NCBI GenBank assembly: GCA_964444865.1
Contig: CAYUJE010000096.1
Location: forward strand, 1-20,771
DNA: 20,771 bases
Reading direction: 5' to 3'
DNA from: SXOA01 sp964444865
Lineage (GTDB): Bacteria > Planctomycetota > Planctomycetia > Pirellulales > Pirellulaceae
Shown here: positions 1 to 7,335 of the stretch, piece after piece
Position numbering within the stretch: position 1 is the first letter of the stretch
Layout: every line of letters begins with the position of its first letter
Translations under genes and position numbers: made by a program
The notes under the pieces: generated by a model
What the model saw: only the letters and a program-made list of their open reading frames with translations
Database searches by the model: none
What the model was told of the DNA's origin: nothing

Positions 1-161
1 AGTTGGCGGAAGCGGACGCCGACTCCCTGCTGGATCGGGTGAGCGAATTTGTCGCTACCACCGAAGGGGAACGCATCCTGCGGAGCGGCTCGCCCCCCGA
101 CCGGGCCGAAGTCGCCGAGTGGATTGCCGCCGCCCGCTCCCTTTCCGCCCGTGCCGCGTGA
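1..161 (+). CDS. C-terminal fragment of an unidentified protein
   Basis: An open frame enters from the left edge and ends at the TGA at 159-161. It encodes about 52 residues ending in EWIAAARSLSARAA. The sequence is rich in Ala, Glu, Asp and Arg, predicts as helical, and uses GC-rich third positions like the helicase that follows, which supports real coding. No motif identifies the family, and the start lies outside the window. The stop is 41 bases before the helicase ATG, so the two genes could be co-transcribed. Confidence 0.55.
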   Translation, partial: LAEADADSLLDRVSEFVATTEGERILRSGSPPDRAEVAEWIAAARSLSARAA

Positions 162-202
162 GCCGACCTCCCCGCGGCAAGCGCATCCGTTAAGATACCG
201 GT

Positions 203-2545
203 ATGGATGCCGCTCTGCTTTCGCCTCAGGCTAGGAACGCCCACCAGTCACTGACCGCTGCCCAACTGGCGGCCGTGGAGCATGTCGATGGCCCGCTGCT
301 CATTCTCGCCGGCCCCGGCAGCGGTAAGACGCGCGTCGTCACCCACCGCATCGCCAATCTGCTGTCCGAAGGGATCCACGCCCGCCACATCCTGGCCCTC
401 ACTTTCACCAACAAGGCGGCCGCCGAGATGCGGAGCCGGGTGGAAAAACTGGCTCCCCGCCAGCCGGTCTGGCTGGGAACGTTTCACGGCTTCTGCGCCC
501 GCCTCCTGCGGCAGAATGCGGCACTCGTCGGCCTCGCCGAAAACTACTCTATCTACGACATGGACGACAGCCACAAGCTGCTGGTCGCCGCGATCGAGGA
601 CGAAAGGGTGGACCTGAGCCACGTCACCCCAGCCGCCATCGGCCAGGCCATCGGCTGGGCCAAGAACAACCTCATCACGCCGGACAAGTACACCGGCAGC
701 AAAGGGCGGCAGCTCGGCGGCATCGTGGAGCGGGTCTATCCCGCCTACCAGCGGCGGCTGCTCCGGGCCAATGCCGTCGATTTCGACGATCTGCTGATGC
801 ACGTCGCCTCGCTGCTCCGCGAAAACCCCGAAGTCCGGGCCAGGCTCGACGCGCAGTACCGCTACATCCTCGTCGACGAGTATCAGGACACCAACCTGGC
901 CCAGTACGCCATCGTGCGGGCCCTCTCCATCGACTACCCCAACCTCGCCGTCACCGGCGATCCCGATCAGTCCATCTACGGCTGGCGAGGAGCGAACCTC
1001 AGCAACATCCTGGAGTTCGAGAAGGACTTCCCCAGCGTCAAAGTGGTGCGACTGGAGCAGAACTACCGGAGCAGCAAGGCCATTCTCCGCGTTGCCGACC
1101 AGCTCATCTGTCACAACGTCCGCCGCAAAAAGAAGGCCCTCTTCACCGACAACGCCGAAGGGCTGCCGGTCCGCCTCAACTGCTATCCGACGCAGCGGGA
1201 CGAAGCGGACCACATCGCCGATCAAATTGCCAAGGCGGTCCACGCCGGCAAACGCCGCCCGCGGGACTTCGCCGTCTTCTACCGCGTCAACGCCCTCTCG
1301 CGGCAGATTGAACACGCCCTGCGGGAGCACGTCATTCCCTACCAGATCGTGAACGGCCTGGAATTCTTCCAGCGGAAGGAAATCAAGGACGTGCTGGCGT
1401 ACCTGCACCTGGTCAACAACCCCCGCAGCGACGTCGCCCTGCTTCGCATCATCAACACTCCCACCCGCGGCATTGGCAAATCGACCATCGTCAAGTTGCA
1501 GGACCACGCCCGCCAGCGAAGCCTGCCGCTGCTCGATGCGGCCCGCGAAGCGGGGCTGGTGGAAGGGCTCGCGAAGAAGTCCGCCGTGGCCGTCGCCAAG
1601 TTCGTCGCCCTCTTCGACCGCCTGGGGGAAGTGGCCACCGCCCATGTCGAAGCCATCGTCAGAAGTGTGCTCAAAGAAAGTGAATACGAAGAAGTGCTGA
1701 CGAATTCCGAAGCCGAAGAAGACCAGGAACGGCTCGCTAACCTGCAAGAGTTAATCACCGCCGCCCGCGAGTTCGATATGCGAAATCCGGGGCAAGGGAA
1801 CCTGGAGCAATTTCTGGAAGAGACGTCACTCGTCTCCGACACCGACGCCTGGGAAGCGGAAAGCGATAAGGTCACGCTGATGACCATGCACGCCGCCAAG
1901 GGGCTGGAGTTTCCGGTCGTCTTCATCGTCGCCTGCGAGCAGGGTCTGCTGCCGCACGAGCGGAGCCGCAACGACGAGGAGAAAGTGGAGGAAGAGCGGC
2001 GACTCTTGTTCGTCGGCATCACGCGGGCGGAAGAGGAATTGCAGCTCAGCTACGCCGATTACCGCATGTTCCGGGGCCAGGCCGCGCCCGCCATCCCCAG
2101 TCCGTTTCTCATGGAACTCCCCCGCGACGAGATGCAGCTTTCCAGCAGCATCTCCAGCCGCCCCAGGGCTCGCGACTGGGAGGAATCGCAGCTCCCCGCC
2201 GAGGAAGCCGAGGACCTTTCTCACGACGAGGGAGACGTCAGCTTCGACGTCGATGACTTCTCGCAGGTCGAACCCGAGGAGCCCAAGAAGAAGAAAGCCC
2301 CCCCGCTCGTCTCCGGCGTCATCACCGCCGCCAGTCTGCTCGCCGAGCAGGAAAACGGCGTCCGCCGCTTCCCCCCCAGCATGTTCAAGCACGGCATGAC
2401 CGTGGAACACCGCGAATACGGCATCGGCACCATCCTCAGCCTCTCCGGCGAAGGGACCAAACGCCGGGCCACTGTTCGCTTCTCAGCCCCCACCGGCGAA
2501 AAAACCTTCGTTTTGCTGCATGCGAATTTGCAGCCGGTGGAATGA
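203..2545 (+). CDS. uvrD: UvrD/PcrA-type superfamily 1A DNA helicase
   Basis: ATP-dependent 3'-5' DNA helicase of the UvrD/PcrA/Rep family, which acts in nucleotide excision and mismatch repair and in clearing stalled or RecA-coated forks. The helicase motifs appear in order: Q-motif region (LTAAQLAAVEH, about 17-27), Walker A GPGSGKT (37-43), motif Ia LTFTNKAAAEM (66-76), TFHGFC (93-98), Walker B DEYQDTN (225-231), GDPDQSIYGWRGA (252-264), an EQNYRSS motif near 286, TMHAAKGLEF near 557, and VGITRAEEEL (604-613). The last 50 or so residues (HGMTVEHREYGIGTI) resemble the Tudor-like RNA polymerase-binding tail of PcrA/UvrD, after an acidic and lysine-rich linker. At 780 residues it has the usual family length. 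The ATG at 203 has no strong Shine-Dalgarno sequence but leaves the normal short leader before the Q-motif. PcrA and UvrD cannot be told apart here. Confidence 0.95.
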   Translation: MDAALLSPQARNAHQSLTAAQLAAVEHVDGPLLILAGPGSGKTRVVTHRIANLLSEGIHARHILALTFTNKAAAEMRSRVEKLAPRQPVWLGTFHGFCARLLRQNAALVGLAENYSIYDMDDSHKLLVAAIEDERVDLSHVTPAAIGQAIGWAKNNLITPDKYTGSKGRQLGGIVERVYPAYQRRLLRANAVDFDDLLMHVASLLRENPEVRARLDAQYRYILVDEYQDTNLAQYAIVRALSIDYPNLAVTGDPDQSIYGWRGANLSNILEFEKDFPSVKVVRLEQNYRSSKAILRVADQLICHNVRRKKKALFTDNAEGLPVRLNCYPTQRDEADHIADQIAKAVHAGKRRPRDFAVFYRVNALSRQIEHALREHVIPYQIVNGLEFFQRKEIKDVLAYLHLVNNPRSDVALLRIINTPTRGIGKSTIVKLQDHARQRSLPLLDAAREAGLVEGLAKKSAVAVAKFVALFDRLGEVATAHVEAIVRSVLKESEYEEVLTNSEAEEDQERLANLQELITAAREFDMRNPGQGNLEQFLEETSLVSDTDAWEAESDKVTLMTMHAAKGLEFPVVFIVACEQGLLPHERSRNDEEKVEEERRLLFVGITRAEEELQLSYADYRMFRGQAAPAIPSPFLMELPRDEMQLSSSISSRPRARDWEESQLPAEEAEDLSHDEGDVSFDVDDFSQVEPEEPKKKKAPPLVSGVITAASLLAEQENGVRRFPPSMFKHGMTVEHREYGIGTILSLSGEGTKRRATVRFSAPTGEKTFVLLHANLQPVE

Positions 2546-2702
2546 AGTACGCTTCACGCTCCGCGTGTGGCGACCTGCCCTTCCGGCCTCTCACAGCTCC
2601 GCCGTTCACGTCTCCGAATTCCACCCGCAAAATGGCCCCAAGACATCCACCCTTGGGCTCGCCAGAGGATTGGCGGCTGACTTTTCTGGGAGGTGAAAAC
2701 TT

Positions 2703-2769
2703 CACCGGAGGCTTGACCGAAATGAAACACCTGTATAGTATCCAGCGAGTGAAATGTGAGCCTCCGGTG
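2703..2769. repeat. Perfect 11-bp inverted repeat with 45-base spacer
   Basis: CACCGGAGGCT at 2703-2713 is the exact reverse complement of AGCCTCCGGTG at 2759-2769. The enclosed 45 bases are less GC-rich and have no coding character. The layout resembles a small dispersed hairpin element or the remnant of one. Whether it recurs elsewhere in the genome cannot be seen from this window. Confidence 0.5.
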
Positions 2770-2999
2770 CGCGCCTGCGGCTGGCGGGACGAACTTGGGA
2801 GCGACCATCATGGCGAAAGTTGTTGATGTTATAGTGTGAGCAAACAGGTTATAAGTAGAGTGGCAATTGTTGAATCACGAATGACGACATGAACCCTACT
2901 TGCGTCACGGCGAGTTGTCCGAAGTACCCGCCGGGAAGTGACTTGTGGCGATTCACGTCGCCGCAAGTCTCGACTGAAGTTATACTTGAATCATGAATC

Positions 3000-3036
3000 A
3001 TAACCCTGCTCCGTGGGGTTATCGACGGTTATCGAG
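3000..3036 (+). promoter_or_regulatory. 5' leader hairpin and tandem GGTTATCGA repeat
   Basis: Directly upstream of the ATG at 3045, ATAACCC (3000-3006) can pair with GGGTTAT (3016-3022) around a nine-base loop. GGTTATCGA is repeated in tandem at 3017-3025 and 3027-3035 and overlaps the right arm. The hairpin lies close enough to affect translation initiation, and the tandem repeat could be a protein-binding site. Both roles are inferred. Confidence 0.3.
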
Positions 3037-3044
3037 AATCCATC

Positions 3045-5375
3045 ATGAAACACGTTCTTGTTATCATCCCCCTCCTCTTCGCGGCAAGTTCCGCTCACGC
3101 CCAGCTTGCGCCCGAGATCGGCTATATGCATCCAGCCGGTGGTCAGGCGGGGCAGACAGTGGAGGTGAAGCTGGGGGGGTATGACTGGACGCCGGATATG
3201 CAGATTTTTGTGCATGACCCGCGGATCAAGCTGGAGATCATCGGTCCGTCGTCCCCTGTCCTCGTCCCCGAGCCGCCGTACTGGTTCGAAGCGAAGGGAC
3301 GCGGTTATGCCTGGCCGCTACCGCGGGAATATCCCGCCCGGCTGACGATACCAGCCGATGTGCCGCCGGGGCTCGTCAAGTGGCAAGTTGCCAATGCCAA
3401 TGGGGCGTCTCCGCCCGGATTTCTGCAAGTCGGCTCCGCGCCGGAGATTTCAGAGGATGGCAAACGGAAGGGGCCGCAGGTGCTCCCCGCTCTGCCGATC
3501 ACGGTGAATGGCCAGATTCGCAAGATTGAAGAGATCGACCGTTATGAATTCACCACTCCGGAGGCGGGACTGGTGACGATTCAACTGTTCGCCCAGCAAC
3601 TACTCACTCCGCCGCAGACCATGTCGCTACACGGCATGCTGCAGGTCCGGGATGCCACGGGCAAACTGCTCGTCGATCTGGCGGATGAGCAGGGTCGCGA
3701 CTTGGCCACCACGTTTGCCGTCACGGCGGGCGGAAAGTATACGCTCAGCATTCACGACCTCGACTATGCCGGTGATTTTTCCTATGTCTATCGGCTGGCC
3801 ATCGCCCGCGGACCGCGTGTCCTGGCGGCTTATCCGGCGGCCGGAAAGCGGGGGACGACGCAGAAGGTTGATTTTGTCGGCATTGGCGTGGCCACCGGAG
3901 CGGCGCAGGTGGAAACGGTGAGCAAGGATGTCGCTTTCCCCGCGGATGCCGCGGCAACTTCGTTTCAATACAAACTAGAAACGCCGCATGGCATCGCTCC
4001 CCCTGTCATGCTGCTGATTAGCGATCTGACCGAGCAAGTGAAACCGGCGGGCAGTGCTGAACTCCCCCTGGCCGCGCTTCCGGCTGCTGTCACCGGAGCC
4101 ATCGAAGCGCGCTTTGGTTCGGAATCGTTCGCGGTCCCATTCAAAAAAGATGAGAAGTGGAAGATCACTGCCGAAGCGGCTAGCTTCGGCTCGCCGCTCG
4201 ATTTGGAATTGTCTCTTCTCGGCCCCGACGGCAAACAGGTTGCCACGGCGGACGATCTGCCGGGAACGACCGACCCGCAACTGCTGTTCGCCGTTCCCGC
4301 GGATGGTGCGTATAAAATTGTCGTCGGCGACAAGAGCGGCGCGAGCGGCAGCCGCGGAGCGAATTATCGGCTGTCCATTGAGCCGCAGCGAGAGGATTTC
4401 ACGCTAACGCTTCCCACGCAGCTCAGTATTCCGCTTGGTGCACCGCTCAAGCTGCCCATTCCCATCGTGCGACTGGCGGGGCTCAAGGAGCCGGTGACGA
4501 TTACCATGAGCGGACTTCCCGCCGGTGTGACCGCGCCCCCGAATTTGGTCATCCCCGCCGATCAAGCGGCACTGCCGGTGGATCTCACGGTGGCTGCGGA
4601 TGCGCCGTCCGGTGCGTCGCTCGCCACGGTCACGCTCTCGGCCAATGTGGCCGGTCGGACGATTACGCGGGAGGCAAAAATCCTGCTGGCGGTGACGATG
4701 AAGACGCGGCTGAAAATCACCCCCGAGGGTCTCGACGACGTCCGCAAGGTCCACCGCGGCAGCACATTTCTGGCCCCCGTCTTCATCGAACGGCTGGAAG
4801 GGTATCAGGGAGAAGTCATCCTGGAAATGACCGCCAAGCAACAGCGGCATCGGCAGGGGCTGGCCAGCGACGAATTCACCGTGCCGCCATCCGCCACGAA
4901 GGTCGAATACCCTATCTTCGTCCCCGAATGGATGGAAACCACCAAAACCAGCCGCATGATTTTGAACGGCCGGGTCGAGGTGGCCGACCCCAAAGGAAAC
5001 AAGCGGACTTTGCTGCAGCGGCAAGAATTGCGCATCGGCATTTTGCCAGAAGGGGCCCTGATGAAGCTGGCCCATGCTCCCGGCGAATACTCTGCCACAG
5101 TCGGCAGCGAACTGGCCATTCCGCTGCTGCTTTCCCGCGCGGCGGAATTGCGAGTAGACGTCAAGTTAGAACTACTCCCTGGCGAGTTGCCCGCGGACGT
5201 GGCGACTGCCGAGTTAATCACGCTGGCGATGGATAAGACGGAGGCCACGATACGCATCCGCCTGGCGAACGACCCGCGTCTAGCCGGCGAACAGTCTTTC
5301 AAAATCCGCGCGACGGCGATCAAAGACGGCTGGCCGGTGATTTCGGAAACAACGGTGCCGGTAGTTGTCAAATGA
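3045..5375 (+). CDS. Large secreted protein with PPC-like beta domains
   Basis: A 776-residue exported protein. It has a Sec signal peptide (MKHVLVIIPLLFAASSAHA, cleavage probably before Gln20). An N-terminal IPT/TIG-like beta domain follows (about 22-130; PEIGYMHPAGGQAGQTVEV). Two segments resemble bacterial pre-peptidase C-terminal (PPC) domains: about 152-253 (RYEFTTPEAGLVTIQL, YTLSIHDLDYAGD) and about 348-446 (DGAYKIVVGDKSG, NYRLSIEP). Ig-like beta repeats continue to the C-terminus. No catalytic motif, membrane anchor or LPxTG-like signal is visible. Planctomycetes encode many such proteins, often near sugar-catabolic or sulfatase genes. The role is probably binding or structural outside the cytoplasm, and the ligand is unknown. 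The ATG is preferred because the signal peptide begins exactly there. The isomerase-like gene starts 57 bases after the stop, so the two may form an operon. Confidence 0.85.
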   Translation: MKHVLVIIPLLFAASSAHAQLAPEIGYMHPAGGQAGQTVEVKLGGYDWTPDMQIFVHDPRIKLEIIGPSSPVLVPEPPYWFEAKGRGYAWPLPREYPARLTIPADVPPGLVKWQVANANGASPPGFLQVGSAPEISEDGKRKGPQVLPALPITVNGQIRKIEEIDRYEFTTPEAGLVTIQLFAQQLLTPPQTMSLHGMLQVRDATGKLLVDLADEQGRDLATTFAVTAGGKYTLSIHDLDYAGDFSYVYRLAIARGPRVLAAYPAAGKRGTTQKVDFVGIGVATGAAQVETVSKDVAFPADAAATSFQYKLETPHGIAPPVMLLISDLTEQVKPAGSAELPLAALPAAVTGAIEARFGSESFAVPFKKDEKWKITAEAASFGSPLDLELSLLGPDGKQVATADDLPGTTDPQLLFAVPADGAYKIVVGDKSGASGSRGANYRLSIEPQREDFTLTLPTQLSIPLGAPLKLPIPIVRLAGLKEPVTITMSGLPAGVTAPPNLVIPADQAALPVDLTVAADAPSGASLATVTLSANVAGRTITREAKILLAVTMKTRLKITPEGLDDVRKVHRGSTFLAPVFIERLEGYQGEVILEMTAKQQRHRQGLASDEFTVPPSATKVEYPIFVPEWMETTKTSRMILNGRVEVADPKGNKRTLLQRQELRIGILPEGALMKLAHAPGEYSATVGSELAIPLLLSRAAELRVDVKLELLPGELPADVATAELITLAMDKTEATIRIRLANDPRLAGEQSFKIRATAIKDGWPVISETTVPVVVK

Positions 5376-5432
5376 TGTCTGAAGCACCACACTTCGAACT
5401 CCACATTTTACAATTCCGGAACCGAGGCACCC

Positions 5433-6251
5433 ATGCGACTTGCCATTTGCAACGAAACCTTCCAGGACTGGCCCTTCGACAAAGCCTTCGCCTTTGCTCG
5501 CGAACTGGGTTATACCGGCATCGAAATCGCCCCCTTCACGATTTCGACGAGTGCCTACGACATCTCCGCGGCGAAACGGGAGGAAGTCCGCCGTCAGGCC
5601 GAAGAGGCCGGGCTGGAAGTGGTCGGACTGCACTGGTTGCTGGCGAAAACGACCGGCTATTACCTGACGACGCCGGACGACGCAGTCCGCAAGGCGACGG
5701 CTGATTACCTGGGTGAACTCGCCCGCCTCTGCCGCGACCTGGGAGGCCGAGTGATGGTGCTCGGCTCCCCCATGCAGCGGAACCTGCTGCCGGGTGTGAG
5801 CCACGAGCAGGGAATGGAACTCGCCGCGGATTGCATCCGCCGGGCGTTGCCGGTGCTGGAGGAATGCTCCGTCACCCTCGCGGTCGAACCCCTCGGCCCC
5901 GCGGAAGGAGACTTTCTCAACACGGCTGACCTGGGAATGCAGCTTTGCGAAATGGTCGGCTCCCCCAACTGCCGGCTGCACCTGGACGTGAAAGCGATGT
6001 CCACGGAGAGCAAGCCGATCCCGCAGATCATCCGCGAGTGCGCCTCGCTCGTCGAGCACTTCCACGCCAACGACCCCAACCGCCGCGGCCCCGGCATGGG
6101 GGACGTCGATTTCCACCCCATCTTCCAAGCCCTCGCCGACATCGACTACCGCGGCTGGGTCAGCGTCGAAGTCTTCGACTACGAACCCGGCCCCGAACGG
6201 CTGGCGAGCGAGAGCATTGAGTATATGGAACAAGTGCTGTCGGAGATGTAA
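5433..6251 (+). CDS. Sugar phosphate isomerase/epimerase-like TIM-barrel protein
   Basis: A 272-residue cytoplasmic protein of the xylose isomerase-like TIM-barrel (AP endonuclease family 2) fold. Such proteins use a divalent metal to isomerise or epimerise sugars, keto-sugars or inosose. The expected metal-binding positions are present: Glu152 in AVEPL, Asp185 in HLDVKAM, His211 in FHANDPN and Glu246 in VSVEVFDY. GIEIAPFTI (29-37) is the usual second strand, and GLHWLL (65-70) carries a conserved His. There is no signal peptide. The start at 5433 has only weak ribosome-binding potential (the GAGGCACCC region) but gives the typical MRLAICNETF beta strand 1. The substrate cannot be deduced. 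In planctomycetes this family is strongly expanded and often sits beside dehydrogenases and secreted PPC proteins. Confidence 0.92.
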   Translation: MRLAICNETFQDWPFDKAFAFARELGYTGIEIAPFTISTSAYDISAAKREEVRRQAEEAGLEVVGLHWLLAKTTGYYLTTPDDAVRKATADYLGELARLCRDLGGRVMVLGSPMQRNLLPGVSHEQGMELAADCIRRALPVLEECSVTLAVEPLGPAEGDFLNTADLGMQLCEMVGSPNCRLHLDVKAMSTESKPIPQIIRECASLVEHFHANDPNRRGPGMGDVDFHPIFQALADIDYRGWVSVEVFDYEPGPERLASESIEYMEQVLSEM

Positions 6252-6274
6252 CCGCTAACCGGCGGTCCAATTCT

Positions 6275-6589
6275 ATGGACGAGTGTCTGGTCTATTTTCG
6301 CCTCGCGGTCACGGACCCCCGGAGCGTTCCCCCTTGGTCAGAGTGGTGGGCCGAAAATGAGCCATTGGCCCAGACCGCTTTTTCTATGGTCGACTACGTG
6401 CGGCTGAAGCACCGCCGGCTCCTCGGGGCGCGGCAAATTCTCCAGCGTCTCGGCGAGATTCCCAGCGACTTCACCCCGCCGAGTCATCAATTGACCGGTT
6501 CCTGCGGAAGCTGCGGCGAGCGATTCATCAGTCAAAACGCCGGAACTGATGAAGTCCCAATCGCCTGCCCCAACTGCGGCAGCCACTAA
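6275..6589 (+). CDS. Small zinc-ribbon protein of unknown function
   Basis: A 104-residue protein. Its N-terminal part is acidic and aromatic (WSEWWAENEPLAQTAFSMVDYVRLKHRRLLGARQIL), and its C-terminus is a compact zinc ribbon: CGSCGERF, an 18-20-residue spacer, then CPNCG. The two CxxC pairs should bind one zinc ion. There is no signal or membrane segment, so it is probably cytoplasmic. It starts 23 bases after the isomerase-like gene on the same strand. A second sequence at 11918-12076 matches its last 46 residues at roughly 70% identity (hand alignment), with many silent differences, which indicates that this C-terminal module has been under selection and belongs to a paralogous family. I do not recognise a described function. 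Adaptor or nucleic-acid binding is possible but unsupported. Confidence 0.75.
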   Translation: MDECLVYFRLAVTDPRSVPPWSEWWAENEPLAQTAFSMVDYVRLKHRRLLGARQILQRLGEIPSDFTPPSHQLTGSCGSCGERFISQNAGTDEVPIACPNCGSH

Positions 6590-6610
6590 CCCGAACGCGC
6601 CAGCGAGGGA
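6588..6610 (+). repeat. Dispersed direct repeat, copy 1
   Basis: AACCCGAACGCGCCAGCGA followed by GGGA. It overlaps the stop codon of the zinc-ribbon gene and recurs with one mismatch at 6958-6980 in the same orientation. Intergenic repeats of this GC-rich type are, as I recall, common in planctomycete genomes, but only these two copies are visible here. Confidence 0.5.
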
Positions 6611-6957
6611 GCACCCCAGAATTCGCCGCAAATCTCTTTCCTGTCACATGTTACGAAAATGATAAATCATCTTTTGCACATCGTGATTCACAATTTTCGC
6701 ACAAGTTTTCATTGCCTATTGCAGAGTAAACCATCGCCCCAACTCCTTTGGCTCCTTGCTCTTGCGCCGCATGGCTTGATTCACCGGCACCTGAATCAGC
6801 CAATTCTTGATTCACTTGCACAGCGCAACTCCTTGCCTCAGAACCTCTTGCGGCCTAAATCAAACTCTGCATTTCTCGCTTAATTCATCGTCGCGGCACA
6901 TTCCATGTACTGCCCGGCGTTTGGTTTATAGCGCGCACACCAAGCGTGCGTTCCACG

Positions 6958-6980
6958 AACCCGAACGCGCCAGCGAAGGA
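6958..6980 (+). repeat. Dispersed direct repeat, copy 2
   Basis: The same AACCCGAACGCGCCAGCGA core as at 6588, followed by AGGA instead of GGGA, 370 bases downstream in the same orientation. It is wholly intergenic. The sequences after the two copies do not resemble each other, so this is a short dispersed unit and not a long duplication. Confidence 0.5.
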
Positions 6981-7108
6981 CCGTCTCCAAGCGGCAATTC
7001 CCCTGGGATGGCTCGGCGGGGGGCGCTCATGCTCGACACAAAAAAAAAGATGTTGCGAATCCCCCCTGGTAAAACAACAGCACCCCCCGCCCGCGGGTCG
7101 TCATTTGT

Positions 7109-7136
7109 GTTGGTAAACCCCTTTGGTTAACCAACA
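7109..7136. repeat. Palindrome TTGGTTAACCAA with flanking inverted TGTTGG/CCAACA
   Basis: TTGGTTAACCAA at 7123-7134 is a perfect 12-base palindrome. TGTTGG just upstream (about 7109) can also pair with the CCAACA that closes the palindrome, so two alternative stems are possible. A degenerate version (TGGTAAAACAACAGC) lies about 60 bases further left. The site is in non-coding DNA downstream of a minus-strand operon. It could be a protein-binding site or part of a small repeat. Confidence 0.35.
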
Positions 7137-7335
7137 GCGAGGGGGACAACCCTTCCTCGAAAACAACCGTGTTGCCAAAGAACAAAAGCCCCGCACCTTT
7201 CGCCGGCGCGGATCGCCATATTCCTAAGATGCGCGATAGTGGCTATTTATTCACTACCTTAAAAGATTGTTTTTTGCTTGGCGCGGCGACGGAGCGCGAC
7301 AGTGTCGGCGGAATCTTCTGGAGGACACGCAGATA

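Larger units (their letters stand above)
2546..3044. other. Non-coding spacer between helicase and secreted-protein genes
   Basis: About 500 bases with no convincing gene. Short frames on both strands have unnatural composition and overlap each other. A weak hairpin (GCCCCAAG near 2635 against CTTGGGC near 2652) lies about 90 bases after the helicase stop and has no T-run. The right half (2800-2990) is clearly AT-richer than the flanking genes and would be a sensible place for the promoter of the downstream gene, although no clean -35/-10 pair is visible. Confidence 0.6.
6611..7335. other. Long non-coding, partly AT-rich spacer
   Basis: About 725 bases with no credible gene. Open frames at 6659-6883 and 6807-7130 have no motif, and their composition looks like translated spacer. 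The left part is AT-rich. The right part (7020-7140) has homopolymer runs, C-rich tracts and near-repeats of a TGGTAAA/CAACAGC motif. The 3' end of the minus-strand gene lies at 7336, so its transcript must end in this spacer. No clear hairpin plus U-run is visible on the minus strand. Confidence 0.55.

Noticed and set aside
248..1747. Long minus-strand open frame (499 codons) opposite the helicase
   Set aside because: It lies wholly inside a helicase gene with every motif present. It is a product of the GC-rich antisense frame and has no domain of its own.
5280..6233. Minus-strand open frame of 317 codons opposite the isomerase-like gene
   Set aside because: Antisense shadow of a gene with intact metal-binding motifs; no independent motif or start signal.
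6659..7130. Small plus-strand frames in the long spacer as possible genes
   Set aside because: They overlap each other in different frames and lack ribosome-binding sites, motifs and codon bias.
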